Shown in pieces: positions 17,468 through 25,196 of a stretch of DNA of 61,235 nt. Every line of letters starts with the position of its first letter. The stretch's first letter is position 1. Origin of the DNA: Pseudomonadales bacterium (GTDB lineage: Bacteria; Pseudomonadota; Gammaproteobacteria; Pseudomonadales; Azotimanducaceae); NCBI GenBank assembly GCA_022825925.1, contig JAJDVW010000176.1, positions 1 through 61,235 on the forward strand, read 5' to 3'. A program made the position numbers and the translations under genes. Below the pieces are notes generated by a model that saw nothing but the letters and a program-made list of their open reading frames with translations, ran no database searches and was not told the origin of the DNA.

Positions 17468-17582
17468 GCGCTCGATTGTGCGCGCCGCCTGCCCGCATTG
17501 CCAATGCGGCGCTCACTCCGGGATCGGGACCTCGTTCTCGTCAAGTCGCGATGATCCTGTCCCACGCACGTATACTCTTCGC

Positions 17583-17936
17583 ATGGCGGGCAGATTCAAC
17601 ACCGACGTCCTGGACCGGGCGCTCGCGCGGCAGCGGCGGGAACGCGAGGCGCTTCGCCTCGCGGTGCAGGCACGAGCGCTGCAACTGCTCGACGAATCAC
17701 CGGTCGCGCTGGACGAGGCGATCCTGTTCGGCTCGGTCGTGCGCCCGGGTCGCTTCGACGCTCGCTCCGACATCGACATCGCCGTCCCCGACCTCGAGCC
17801 CCGCGACTTCTTCACTCTCATGGGGCACCTGGAAGAGGGTCTGGGGCGCGAGATCGACCTCGTGCCGATCGACACCTGTCACTTCGCCGACTCGATCCGA
17901 CGGATGGGGCTCACGTGGAACCGGACCGGTACGTAA
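17583..17936 (+). CDS. mntA: MNT-type nucleotidyltransferase, antitoxin of a HEPN-MNT (MntA-HepT) pair
   Basis: A 117-residue minimal nucleotidyltransferase. The catalytic motif is LFGSVVRPGRFDARSDIDIAV (GSxxx...SDID), with a further acidic residue in EIDLVPID. In characterised pairs this enzyme transfers AMP groups to a tyrosine of the HEPN toxin and so inactivates it. The ATG at 17583 fits the family length; upstream in-frame codons would add a non-conserved leader. The 3' end overlaps the HEPN gene by 22 bases, showing coupling. Divergent from the LuxR gene. Confidence 0.88.
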   Translation: MAGRFNTDVLDRALARQRREREALRLAVQARALQLLDESPVALDEAILFGSVVRPGRFDARSDIDIAVPDLEPRDFFTLMGHLEEGLGREIDLVPIDTCHFADSIRRMGLTWNRTGT

Positions 17937-18382
17937 CGTTCGCGGCGCAGGTTCGAGCCCAGCTCCTCGAGATCGCCGCCATCTACGATCGCATCGACGC
18001 GCGGGAACGGGTACCCGGTCCCGCGGGTCGCGAGAGCCTGGCCCTCCAGCTTCACAACCTCTACAGCGCGGCGGAAGGACTGTTCGAGATGGTTGCGGAT
18101 GCCTGCGAGAACCATGTCGAGGCCGGCGCTAGCTATCACACGTCGCTTCTCAGGCGCATGCGCGTCGCGGTACCCGGCATTCGGCCCGCCGCCGTCTCCG
18201 ATGAATCCATGCCGCTTCTCGACACTCTGCGCCGTTTCCGCCATGTCGTCCGGCACGCCTACAGCGCCGGGATCGACGGGCGACAGCTCCGCATTGTGAT
18301 GGAGGACGCCCGGACCCTCCGGCCGGCGCTGTGGCGCGACGTGGAGGCGCTTCTCACCGATATGGAGCCGACGGACTCGTAA
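17915..18382 (+). CDS. hepT: HEPN-domain toxin (HepT-like RNase)
   Basis: A 155-residue all-helical HEPN protein. The motif RHVVRHAY (residues about 112-119) matches the RX4HXY form: Arg and His are the RNase site, and the Tyr is the residue that the partner AMPylates in studied systems. Starts with GTG inside the 3' end of the nucleotidyltransferase gene. Slightly longer than the typical 110-145 residues. Role: RNA-cleaving toxin held in check by the MNT partner. Confidence 0.85.
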   Translation: MEPDRYVTFAAQVRAQLLEIAAIYDRIDARERVPGPAGRESLALQLHNLYSAAEGLFEMVADACENHVEAGASYHTSLLRRMRVAVPGIRPAAVSDESMPLLDTLRRFRHVVRHAYSAGIDGRQLRIVMEDARTLRPALWRDVEALLTDMEPTDS

Positions 18383-18502
18383 GGTGCTCGCCCGAGGAGG
18401 CGATTCCTCGCGGTCCGTGTACCGCCGAGTCCGCGGGCGATGTTCACTCACCCGGACTCCGGTCCGGCGACGGCGCACCGCGGCGGCGGAGCGCGACAGC
18501 GC

Positions 18503-19138
18503 CTACTCCGGGATCGGGATCTCGTTCGTCCTCCTCGGCACGTGGTAGCCGCGCTGCACCGCGGGACGGCTCGCGATCTCGACGTACCAGCGCCGCACGT
18601 TCGGGAAGTCCGCGAAGTCGATCTCCTGCCACTCGTAGCGCGAGACCCAGGGCCAGGTCGCCATGTCCGCGATGCTGTACTCCGTGCCCGCGAGGTACGG
18701 ATTGTCCTCCAGGCGCTCGTTCATCACCCCGTAGAGCCGGTCCGCCTCGTTGCGGAAGCGCCGCTCCGCGTACTCGCTCGTGCCGGGATTGAACTTCACG
18801 AAGTGGTGCACCTGCCCGAGCATGGGGCCCGCACCGCCCATCTGCCACATCAGCCACTCCAGCACCCGCCAGCGCCCCTCCCCGCCGGCCGGCATGAACC
18901 GCCCGGTCTTCTCCGCGAGGTAGACGAGAATCGCGCCCGACTCCATCAGCGAGAGTCCGTTGTCCCTGTCGACGATGGCGGGGATCTTGTTGTTGGGCGA
19001 GATCTTCAGGAAATCGGGGTGGAACTGCTCGTCGGCGCCGATGTTGACCGGGTGCGTCTCGTACGCGAGCCCGAACTCCTCGAGGGCGATGGAGACCTTG
19101 CGGCCGTTGGGGGTGCTCCAGGTGTAGAGGTCGATCAC
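18503..19138 (-). CDS. Glutathione S-transferase, YfcG/nu-like
   Basis: A 211-residue GST. The N-terminal thioredoxin-like half has DLYTWSTPNGRKVSIALEE, NKIPAIVD (cis-Pro) and LMESGAILVYLAEK (Glu-Ser that binds the glutathione glutamyl group); the C-terminal helical half ends with VQRGYHVPRRTNEIPIPE. The TPNGRK stretch is typical of YfcG/YghU-like GSTs with disulfide-bond reductase activity. The GTG at 19138 gives the expected length; the upstream frame has no family resemblance. Confidence 0.88.
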   Translation of the reverse strand: MIDLYTWSTPNGRKVSIALEEFGLAYETHPVNIGADEQFHPDFLKISPNNKIPAIVDRDNGLSLMESGAILVYLAEKTGRFMPAGGEGRWRVLEWLMWQMGGAGPMLGQVHHFVKFNPGTSEYAERRFRNEADRLYGVMNERLEDNPYLAGTEYSIADMATWPWVSRYEWQEIDFADFPNVRRWYVEIASRPAVQRGYHVPRRTNEIPIPE

Positions 19139-19473
19139 GGTGACTGGGTCCTCGCTGGGTGCAGAAGTCGAATGTCGGAGAGCGGCATGGTGTCCGGCGG
19201 CTGCCGCGTCGAGGGAAGGAAAGCCGCCCGACTCCGTATCCGCCGCGGAACCGATCCTTGAACGTACGGGGCGCGAATGATACCCCGGAGAACGGAAGTC
19301 GGCTTGACGCACGGGTACCGCGCGGCCTGCCGCACGCGATACGGTCGCGGGCAATCGCGGCCCCGAGCCGGCCGCCGGATGCACTCCCGGCCGATGGCGG
19401 ACGACGTTCGTCTCCGGTCGGATTGCGAGCCGGGAGCGCGTTCCAGCGGAAAAATGACGCTAGAATCACCGCC

Positions 19474-20052
19474 ATGGACGAGACGCTCGCCGGGGCGGCC
19501 GGGCCTGCCGCGCCCCGCCGCCTGTGGCCCTACCTGCTGCCGATCGCGATCTTCGCCGGCATCGGGGTGCTGCTGTACCTCGGGCTGTTTCGCGATCCCT
19601 CCCTCGTTCCGTCGCCGCTCATCGGCAAGCCGGTGCCGGAGTTCGCGCTGGGGCCGGTGCAGGGACGCACGCTCGGGCTCTCGTCCGATGATCTGCGCGA
19701 AGAGGTCACGCTCGTCAACGTCTTCGCCTCGTGGTGCGTCGCCTGCCGCGACGAGCATCCGCTGTTCCTCGCCCTCGAACGCGAGGGCGTCATACCGATC
19801 CACGGCCTCAACTACAAGGACGCGCCGCCCGACGCCGCCGCCTGGCTCGACGCCCTCGGCGACCCCTACACGCGGATCGGCGCCGACATCGACGGCCGCG
19901 TCGGCCTCGACTGGGGCGTCTACGGAGTGCCCGAGACGTTCGTCGTCGACGGCAACGGCCGCATCGCGTACAAGCACATCGGACCGGTGACGCCCCGCGT
20001 GCTCGACGAGATCATCCTTCCCCTGGTGCGCGGGCTGCGCGCGGGCTCCTGA
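19474..20052 (+). CDS. DsbE/CcmG-like thiol:disulfide interchange protein
   Basis: A 192-residue membrane-anchored periplasmic thioredoxin. One N-terminal helix (about 18-38), then a TlpA/DsbE fold with active site WCVAC (ASWCVACRDEHP), GLNYKDAP, and GVYGVPETFVVDGNGRI, the cis-Pro loop typical of CcmG. In c-type cytochrome maturation CcmG reduces apocytochrome or CcmH. No other ccm gene is in the window, so a general reductase role is also possible. The ATG at 19474 places the anchor at the N-terminus. Confidence 0.85.
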   Translation: MDETLAGAAGPAAPRRLWPYLLPIAIFAGIGVLLYLGLFRDPSLVPSPLIGKPVPEFALGPVQGRTLGLSSDDLREEVTLVNVFASWCVACRDEHPLFLALEREGVIPIHGLNYKDAPPDAAAWLDALGDPYTRIGADIDGRVGLDWGVYGVPETFVVDGNGRIAYKHIGPVTPRVLDEIILPLVRGLRAGS

Positions 20053-20160
20053 GACCGCGATGAAGCGCACCGTCCAATGCCGCCCACGTGACGAACGGGT
20101 CCCCGTCATGCGCGATGCGTCATGAGACCGCGATGAAGCGAACCGTCGAACGCCGCAGCT
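20050..20160 (+). repeat. Direct repeat of the Rieske gene start
   Basis: The segment beginning TGAGACCGCGATGAAGCG, then ACCGTC and GCCGC, occurs at about 20050-20085 and again at about 20123-20160, 73 bases apart with a few mismatches. The second copy holds the true start and the Tat signal; the first is a duplicated fragment between the DsbE-like and Rieske-like genes. Confidence 0.7.
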
Positions 20161-20873
20161 TCGTCAAGCTCTGCGCCGCCGCCGCGGCCGCGGCGGGCGC
20201 GAACCCCGCGCTGCTCGCCGCCGCGGGAACGACGGCGCGACTCTACGACCGCACCGCGCTGGTGGACGACGACGGCGCGCCGATCACCGCCCGAAGACTC
20301 GACGTCGGGCGCACCTACCTCTTCCACTACCCCTACGCGACCACCCCCTGCTTCCTGCTCGATCTCGGCCGCCCGGTCGGCGCCGCGGCCGAGCTTTCCA
20401 CCGAGGCCGGCGACCCCTACGCGTGGCCCGGCGGGGTGGGCGAGGGCCGCTCCATCGTCGCGTTCGCCGCGATCTGCGCCCACCGGATGACCCATCCGGC
20501 CCGGGAGGTGACCTTCATCAACTACCGCCACGGAAAGGTGCGCTACCTCGACTCCGGCGACCGGGCGCGCGAGGGGAGCGGGGTCATCTTCTGCTGCTCC
20601 GAGAAGAGCGTCTACGACCCGGCCGACGGCGCCCGGGTGCTCGGCGGGCCGGCGAAGCAGCCGCTCGCCACCATCCTGCTGCAGGCCGAGCCGGAGACCG
20701 GAGCGCTCTACGCGCTCGGCACCATGGGCGGCGAGATGTACGACGCCTACTTCGAGAAGTTCGCGTTCCGCCTCGCCCTGGAGCACCTGACCAGCGACAT
20801 CCAGCGCCCCGCCGGCGCGACCTCGGTGGTCACGGACATCGAGACGTACTCGCGCACCATCATGCAGTGCTGA
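20133..20873 (+). CDS. Tat-exported Rieske-like [2Fe-2S] protein with an altered second ligand loop
   Basis: A 246-residue protein with a twin-arginine signal (ERRSFVKL, then an Ala-rich stretch to about residue 35). The first Rieske loop is present (AAICAHRMTHP: Cys and His). The second reads IFCCSEKSVYDPADGARV, where a Cys-x2-His is expected; there is no His, so the cluster would lack a ligand or use another residue. The surrounding SVYDP...GP pattern is otherwise conserved. Probably periplasmic and related to electron transfer. A direct repeat of the start region lies just upstream. Rieske fold is confident; cluster binding is not. Confidence 0.72.
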   Translation: MKRTVERRSFVKLCAAAAAAAGANPALLAAAGTTARLYDRTALVDDDGAPITARRLDVGRTYLFHYPYATTPCFLLDLGRPVGAAAELSTEAGDPYAWPGGVGEGRSIVAFAAICAHRMTHPAREVTFINYRHGKVRYLDSGDRAREGSGVIFCCSEKSVYDPADGARVLGGPAKQPLATILLQAEPETGALYALGTMGGEMYDAYFEKFAFRLALEHLTSDIQRPAGATSVVTDIETYSRTIMQC

Positions 20874-20982
20874 CCCGGGCGGTCCCGACCCACGCGATCC
20901 CGACCTACGCGGTCTCGACCCACGCAGCCCCGACCCACGCAGCCCTGACCCACGCAGCCCCCACCCACGCAACCCCGACCAT
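20874..20982 (+). repeat. 15-bp tandem minisatellite
   Basis: About seven copies of a 15-base unit close to CGACCCACGCAGCCC separate the Rieske-like and VOC genes. Copies differ by one to three bases. No function is evident; copy number may vary between strains. Confidence 0.85.
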
Positions 20983-20998
20983 TCCCGGCCGCGAACCG

Positions 20999-21424
20999 AT
21001 GCCATCCGACCCGCCACCGCTGCGCATCGCCGGGCTCGACCACGTCGTGCTGCGCTGCGCCCGCCTCGACGCCACGATGGCGTTCTACGTCGACGTGCTC
21101 GGCTGCACCTTCGAGCGCGAGCTGCCCGACCTCGGGCTCCACCAGCTCCGGGCGGGCTCGGCGCTCATCGACCTGGTGCCGATCGGGAGCCCGCTCGGGG
21201 GCACCGAGCCCCCCGACGCCGAGCGCGGCAACATGGCCCACTTCTGCCTGCGCGTCGAGGGCCCCGACTGGGAGGCGCTCGCCGGGCACCTCCGCGCGCA
21301 CGGCATCGCGTTCGAGCCGCCCGAGACCCGCTACGGCGCCGACGGGTACGGCCCGTCCGTCTACATCGCCGACCCGGAAGGCAACGTGGTGGAGCTGAAG
21401 GGGGACGCGCGGGAGGACGGGTAG
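20999..21424 (+). CDS. VOC-superfamily protein (glyoxalase/bleomycin-resistance-like)
   Basis: A 141-residue single-domain VOC protein. Metal-site candidates are the His in GLDHVVLRC near the N-terminus, His in MAHFCLRVEG, and Glu in NVVELKGD near the C-terminus. PLGG and GPSVYIADPEGN match glyoxalase-type dioxygenases and lyases. The ATG at 20999 gives the normal domain length. Substrate unknown. Confidence 0.82.
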   Translation: MPSDPPPLRIAGLDHVVLRCARLDATMAFYVDVLGCTFERELPDLGLHQLRAGSALIDLVPIGSPLGGTEPPDAERGNMAHFCLRVEGPDWEALAGHLRAHGIAFEPPETRYGADGYGPSVYIADPEGNVVELKGDAREDG

Positions 21425-21508
21425 TCCCGTCCCCGGCGATTCACGACACGCCGTCACCCCGGCGATCGAGCGTGGTTTCTTGCGGAGGTTCCCCGGGAGC
21501 GCGCATCC

Positions 21509-21597
21509 GTGTCCGGATAAGGCCGACTGGATTCCCGCCTTCGCGGGAATGACGAACAAGCGTCGGTGCCGTAATTCCCGCGAAGGCGGGAATCCAG
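21509..21597. repeat. REP-like inverted repeat (dispersed family, copy 1)
   Basis: Contains two oppositely oriented copies of ATTCCCGCCTTCGCGGGAAT-like palindromes, flanked by GTGTCCGGATAAGGCCGACTGG. Closely related copies occur near 31206 and 58140 in this window. It sits in the 299-base gap between the VOC gene and the dehydrogenase gene, which otherwise shows no gene. Confidence 0.85.
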
Positions 21598-21723
21598 TGA
21601 ATTTGTTGCGGTATCGCCCTGTTTGCTCGTTCACCGACCACGGATGCGGCAGCGCGGGGAACATCGCAAACGGGACGTGATGCGCACCCGAGGCCCGCGT
21701 CGGGGTCCGGTCCTCGAGGAGAC

Positions 21724-22818
21724 ATGCGGATGACAAGCAACCGCCGGTTCCACATCGCGGTGATGCCGGGCGACGGCATCGGACCGGAAGTGATCGACGC
21801 CGCCCTGGCCGTGCTGGGGGCGGCGACCGGCGACGGCGCCGGGTTCGCGCTCGACTTCGAGCACCTGGCGGCCGGGGCCGGCGCATGGCGCGACACCGGC
21901 ACCGCAATGTCCGAGCAGACGTTCGAGCGGGCGAAGGCGGCGGACGCGATCCTGCTCGGAGCGATGGGCCTGCCGGACGTCCGCTACCCCGACGGCACCG
22001 AGATCGCGCCGCAGCTCGACCTGCGGTTCCGGCTCGGGCTGTACGCCGGGGTGCGTCCGGTCCGGGCGCTTCCGGGCGGCGCCCGGCCGCTCGCCGACCC
22101 GCGCGGCGCGGACATCGACCTCGTCATCGTGCGCGAGTCCACCGAGGGCCTGTTCGCCTCGCGCGGAAAGGGGGTGGTGGAGGACGACCGGGTCGCCCGC
22201 GACACCATGGTCATCACCCGCGAGACCTGCGAGCGCCTGTTCGACGCGAGCTTCCATCTCGCCCGGCGACGCAGGGCACGCGGCGGCCGGGGCAGGGTCA
22301 CCTGCGTGGACAAGTCCAACGTATTCGCCTCCATGGCCTTCTTCCGCCGGATCTTCGACGAGTGCGCGGCCCGCCACCCGGACATCGAGGCCGCGCACCA
22401 CTACGTCGACGCCGCCGCCCTCGACCTGGTGCGAAAGCCCTGGGAGTTCGACGTGATGGTGACCGAGAACATGTTCGGAGACATCCTCTCCGACCTCACC
22501 GCCGCCCTGGTCGGCGGGATGGGGATGGCGCCGTCGGCCGACATCGGCGACGGGCACGGGGTGTTCCAGCCCGCCCACGGCAGCGCGCCCGACATCGCCG
22601 GCCGCGGGATCGCGAACCCGCTGGCCGCGATCCAGACCGCGGCGATGATGCTCGACTGGCTCGCCGAGCGTCACGGCGTCGAGGCATGCGCCGAGGCCGG
22701 CCGGCGGATCGACGCCGCGGTGGCCGCGGTCCTGGCCGCCGGAAGCCCCCGGCCGGCGGACCTCGGCGGCACCGACGGCACCGAGACCGTCGCGCGGGCG
22801 GTCATCGCGGCGCTGTAG
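21724..22818 (+). CDS. Isocitrate/isopropylmalate dehydrogenase family enzyme
   Basis: A 364-residue decarboxylating beta-hydroxyacid dehydrogenase. Recognisable parts: N-terminal MPGDGIGPEVI, LDLRFRLGLYAGVRPVR, VRESTEGLFASRG, the Lys of CVDKSNVF (catalytic), FDVMVTENMFGDILSDLTA (metal-binding Asp residues), and the C-terminal NAD-binding PAHGSAPDIAGRGIANPLAAI. Length matches LeuB, but there are no leu genes nearby and the ESTEGLF segment resembles tartrate/isopropylmalate dehydrogenase relatives, so the substrate stays open. Confidence 0.88.
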   Translation: MRMTSNRRFHIAVMPGDGIGPEVIDAALAVLGAATGDGAGFALDFEHLAAGAGAWRDTGTAMSEQTFERAKAADAILLGAMGLPDVRYPDGTEIAPQLDLRFRLGLYAGVRPVRALPGGARPLADPRGADIDLVIVRESTEGLFASRGKGVVEDDRVARDTMVITRETCERLFDASFHLARRRRARGGRGRVTCVDKSNVFASMAFFRRIFDECAARHPDIEAAHHYVDAAALDLVRKPWEFDVMVTENMFGDILSDLTAALVGGMGMAPSADIGDGHGVFQPAHGSAPDIAGRGIANPLAAIQTAAMMLDWLAERHGVEACAEAGRRIDAAVAAVLAAGSPRPADLGGTDGTETVARAVIAAL

Positions 22819-22864
22819 CTCGCTGCGCGTGGAGTCTCGAAGGCCGGATTGCGCCCCCCGCGAC

Positions 22865-22966
22865 CAGGGCCATTTCACGCTACGGTTCCGACGGGACATC
22901 GGTCGGGTAGGTCGCAGTGCCGGGGCATCGAAGTTTCTCTTCGCGCCGTAGCGTGAAATGACCCTG
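22865..22966. repeat. Long inverted repeat with 21-bp arms
   Basis: CAGGGCCATTTCACGCTACGG at 22865-22885 pairs with its complement at 22946-22966 with one mismatch and a loop of 60 bases. There is no T tract, so it is more likely a mobile or REP-type hairpin than a simple terminator. It lies between the dehydrogenase gene and vapBC. Confidence 0.75.
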
Positions 22967-22984
22967 CCCCCGCGACACGCGGAC

Positions 22985-23013
22985 TTGGATTTCAATCTCT
23001 TGTGGTGTATACG
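22985..23013 (+). promoter_or_regulatory. Probable vapBC promoter, possibly leaderless
   Basis: TTGGAT at 22985-22990 and TATACG at 23008-23013 are spaced by 17 bases. The expected transcription start falls at or next to the antitoxin ATG at 23020, and no Shine-Dalgarno precedes that ATG. This suggests a leaderless transcript. Confidence 0.45.
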
Positions 23014-23019
23014 ATACAC
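23005..23019. promoter_or_regulatory. Perfect palindromic operator of vapBC
   Basis: GTGTATACGATACAC: 6-bp arms around a 3-base centre, directly touching the antitoxin start codon and covering the -10 region. This is the usual kind of site through which VapB or the VapBC complex represses its own operon. Confidence 0.65.
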
Positions 23020-23223
23020 ATGACGCGCACCAACATCGACATCGACGACGAGGCTTGCACCGAGGTCATGCGTCGCTACCGGCTCTCGACGAAACGCGAA
23101 GCGGTCAACCTGGCATTGCGCATGGTGGCGGCCGAGCCTCTCGGGCTCGACGAGGCCCGAGGACTTCGGGGTTCGGGCTGGGACGGCGACCTCGACGAGA
23201 TGCGTCGCGGCCGCGTGAGGTGA
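23020..23223 (+). CDS. vapB: VapB-type antitoxin (ribbon-helix-helix)
   Basis: A 67-residue antitoxin: the N-terminal MTRTNIDIDDEA strand and the helix LSTKREAVNLALRMV are characteristic of the DUF2191/VapB ribbon-helix-helix family. The acidic and Arg-rich C-terminal tail (GWDGDLDEMRRGR) would embrace the toxin. The ATG follows the palindromic operator directly; in-frame GTG codons lie inside the operator and are not preferred. Overlaps the toxin start by 4 bases. Confidence 0.85.
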   Translation: MTRTNIDIDDEACTEVMRRYRLSTKREAVNLALRMVAAEPLGLDEARGLRGSGWDGDLDEMRRGRVR

Positions 23224-23612
23224 TCCTGGTCGACACTTCGGCGTGGATCGAGTTCCTTCGCGACACCGGGTCCACGGTTTGCAACCGCGTCGAGGTGCTG
23301 ATCGAGGGCGAGATTGCCGTCTGCGATCCGATTCGCATGGAGGTGCTCGCCGGCGCCAGGAACGAACACCACCTGAGACGCCTTCGCGGGTTGCTCGCGC
23401 GGGCGACCCTTCTCCCGACCAGTCCCGCCGACTACGACGAAGCAGCCGCCCTGTATCGTGCCTGCCGCCGCGAGGGGGAGACCGTTCGCAAGCTGATCGA
23501 CTGCCTCATCGGCTCGATTGCCATCCGCGCCGGCGCAGCGGTGCTTCACAACGACAGCGACTTCGACGTGCTGGCACGGCACACCGGGCTGCGGGTCGAT
23601 CCCCTCGACTGA
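23220..23612 (+). CDS. vapC: VapC-type PIN-domain ribonuclease toxin
   Basis: A 130-residue PIN protein with all four acidic sites: Asp in VDTSAWIEFL, Glu in RMEVLAG, Asp in KLIDCLIGSIA, and Asp in LHNDSDFDVLA. GTG start within the antitoxin stop (GTGA overlap). Expected to cut RNA (tRNA or rRNA) when the antitoxin is degraded. Complete and apparently functional. Confidence 0.88.
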   Translation: MILVDTSAWIEFLRDTGSTVCNRVEVLIEGEIAVCDPIRMEVLAGARNEHHLRRLRGLLARATLLPTSPADYDEAAALYRACRREGETVRKLIDCLIGSIAIRAGAAVLHNDSDFDVLARHTGLRVDPLD

Positions 23613-23761
23613 ACGGCTTCTCCCGCTCCCCGGTCCAGCCCGCCGCTCCGGGGCACTTCACGCTGCCCGGGCTGCCGCACCCCCAGCACCGGCGCGCGCT
23701 ACCCCTCCACGCCTCCGCCGGGGCTCCGACGATGCCGCACCCCTGGCGCCGCCGCGCGCTA

Positions 23762-25057
23762 CTACCCGCGTGCGGTCCCGCGTTCGTCCGGCTCCGCCGA
23801 GACCGCCACGCCTCCGTCGAGCCGCCGCAGGAAGGGCTGGGTGACGGCCATCACCGCGACGACGGCCGCGAGCACGCCGGCGTTGAGCGCGGCGGCGAAC
23901 GGCGGCGACGTCGCGGCCGCCACCACTCCGCCCAGGAGCCCCCCGAGCGGAACCAGGCTGAAGCAGATGGTGTAGATCCCCATCACCCGGCCGCGCAGCG
24001 CGTCCGGCACCGCGAGCTGAAGCTGGGTCATCGAGGCGACGAAGTACATCGACATGCACACCGCGGTGAGCATCCCGCAGCCGAGCGCCAGCACGTAGCC
24101 GATCGTCGCGCCGGGCAGCAGGGCGACGCAGAGGGCGAAGGCGACGATCGCGGCGGCTCCGCCCATCGGCGCCGCCAGCATCACGCGCCCGAGCCGCGGG
24201 CTCCGTTGCAGCGGGACCACGATCAGGTTCCCGGCGATCGCCCCGACCCCCGTGGCGGACAGGAGCAGGCCGTAGCCGGCCTCGCCGGCGCCGAGGAGCC
24301 GGGCGAACGCGGGCATGAGCTGGATGTAGGAGATGCCGAGGAAGGTGGTGGCGTAGGTGAGCAGGATCAGCACCCAGAAGAGCCGGTGCGAGGCGATGAA
24401 CCGGAAGCCGTCCACGAACTGCCGGCCGGAGTGCCCCGTCGCCAGCGGCACGTCCGCCGCCGGCGCGACGCTCGCCATCACCCGGGCCATGACCATGAAG
24501 CCGAACGCCCCGGCGGCGAAGACGGCCCAGGTGTCGGCGAGCGCGATCACCACGCCGCCGAGTCCGGGGAGGACGATGCGCGAGCCCTGCCAGAGCATGG
24601 AGTTCAGCGCGACCGCGCTCATCATCTGCTCGCGCGGGATCAGGCTCGGGAAGAACGCCTGCCGGGCGGGGAAGTCCAGGCCCGCGATCAGCGCGATGGC
24701 GGCGGCGATGGCAAGCACGTGCCAGACCGCCACCACCCCGGTGCCGTCGAGGGCGGCGAGAAGGACGAGGAGACCGGCGATGATCGAGGAGGTCGCGATC
24801 AGCATCCGGCGCCGGTCCACCCGGTCGGCGATGACCCCGCCGACGAGGGCGACCGCGATGGTGGGAATCGAGGAGGCGGCGCCGAGGAACCCGAGGTGGA
24901 GCGGCGAGCCGCTCAGCTCGTAGACGAGCCATCCCTGGCCCATGATGAGGAGCTGGTACCCCCCCACCGAGGCGGCGGAGCCCAGCAGGAAGCGCCGGTA
25001 CGGCGCGTGATGCAGCGCCCCGAACCGCGTGCTCGCGCCCGCGGGCAGCCGGTTCAT
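23762..25057 (-). CDS. MFS exporter, EntS/MFS_3 type
   Basis: A 431-residue protein with about 12 membrane helices. N-terminal YRRFLLGSAASVGGYQLLIMGQGWLVYEL and the loop ADRVDRRRMLIATS (motif A) fit the MFS_3 (enterobactin-exporter-like) family, as does LDFPARQAFFPSLIPREQMMSAVALNSMLWQGSRIVLPGLGG. Likely a drug or metabolite efflux pump driven by proton motive force. Start at 25057 chosen for family length; an alternative ATG at 25114 adds 19 charged residues. Divergent from modA. Confidence 0.88.
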   Translation of the reverse strand: MNRLPAGASTRFGALHHAPYRRFLLGSAASVGGYQLLIMGQGWLVYELSGSPLHLGFLGAASSIPTIAVALVGGVIADRVDRRRMLIATSSIIAGLLVLLAALDGTGVVAVWHVLAIAAAIALIAGLDFPARQAFFPSLIPREQMMSAVALNSMLWQGSRIVLPGLGGVVIALADTWAVFAAGAFGFMVMARVMASVAPAADVPLATGHSGRQFVDGFRFIASHRLFWVLILLTYATTFLGISYIQLMPAFARLLGAGEAGYGLLLSATGVGAIAGNLIVVPLQRSPRLGRVMLAAPMGGAAAIVAFALCVALLPGATIGYVLALGCGMLTAVCMSMYFVASMTQLQLAVPDALRGRVMGIYTICFSLVPLGGLLGGVVAAATSPPFAAALNAGVLAAVVAVMAVTQPFLRRLDGGVAVSAEPDERGTARG

Positions 25058-25196
25058 GCGCGGTCCGTCGCGACGATCCCGGGAAGCGGCGGCATCGCGC
25101 TCCCGGGTGAACATGCTTGGAATTCCATCTCCGCCGGCGCCTTTCCATCTGTGCCAGAATCCATCGTACCCCGACACGCGGACGGACTTCGCACGC

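Noticed and set aside
16851..17516. N-terminal extension of the toroid-like gene to 718 residues
   Set aside because: The extra part overlaps the LuxR gene in another frame and has no protein-like pattern.
20874..20982. CRISPR array or iteron origin
   Set aside because: Units are 15 bases with no spacers, imperfect, and no replication protein is nearby.
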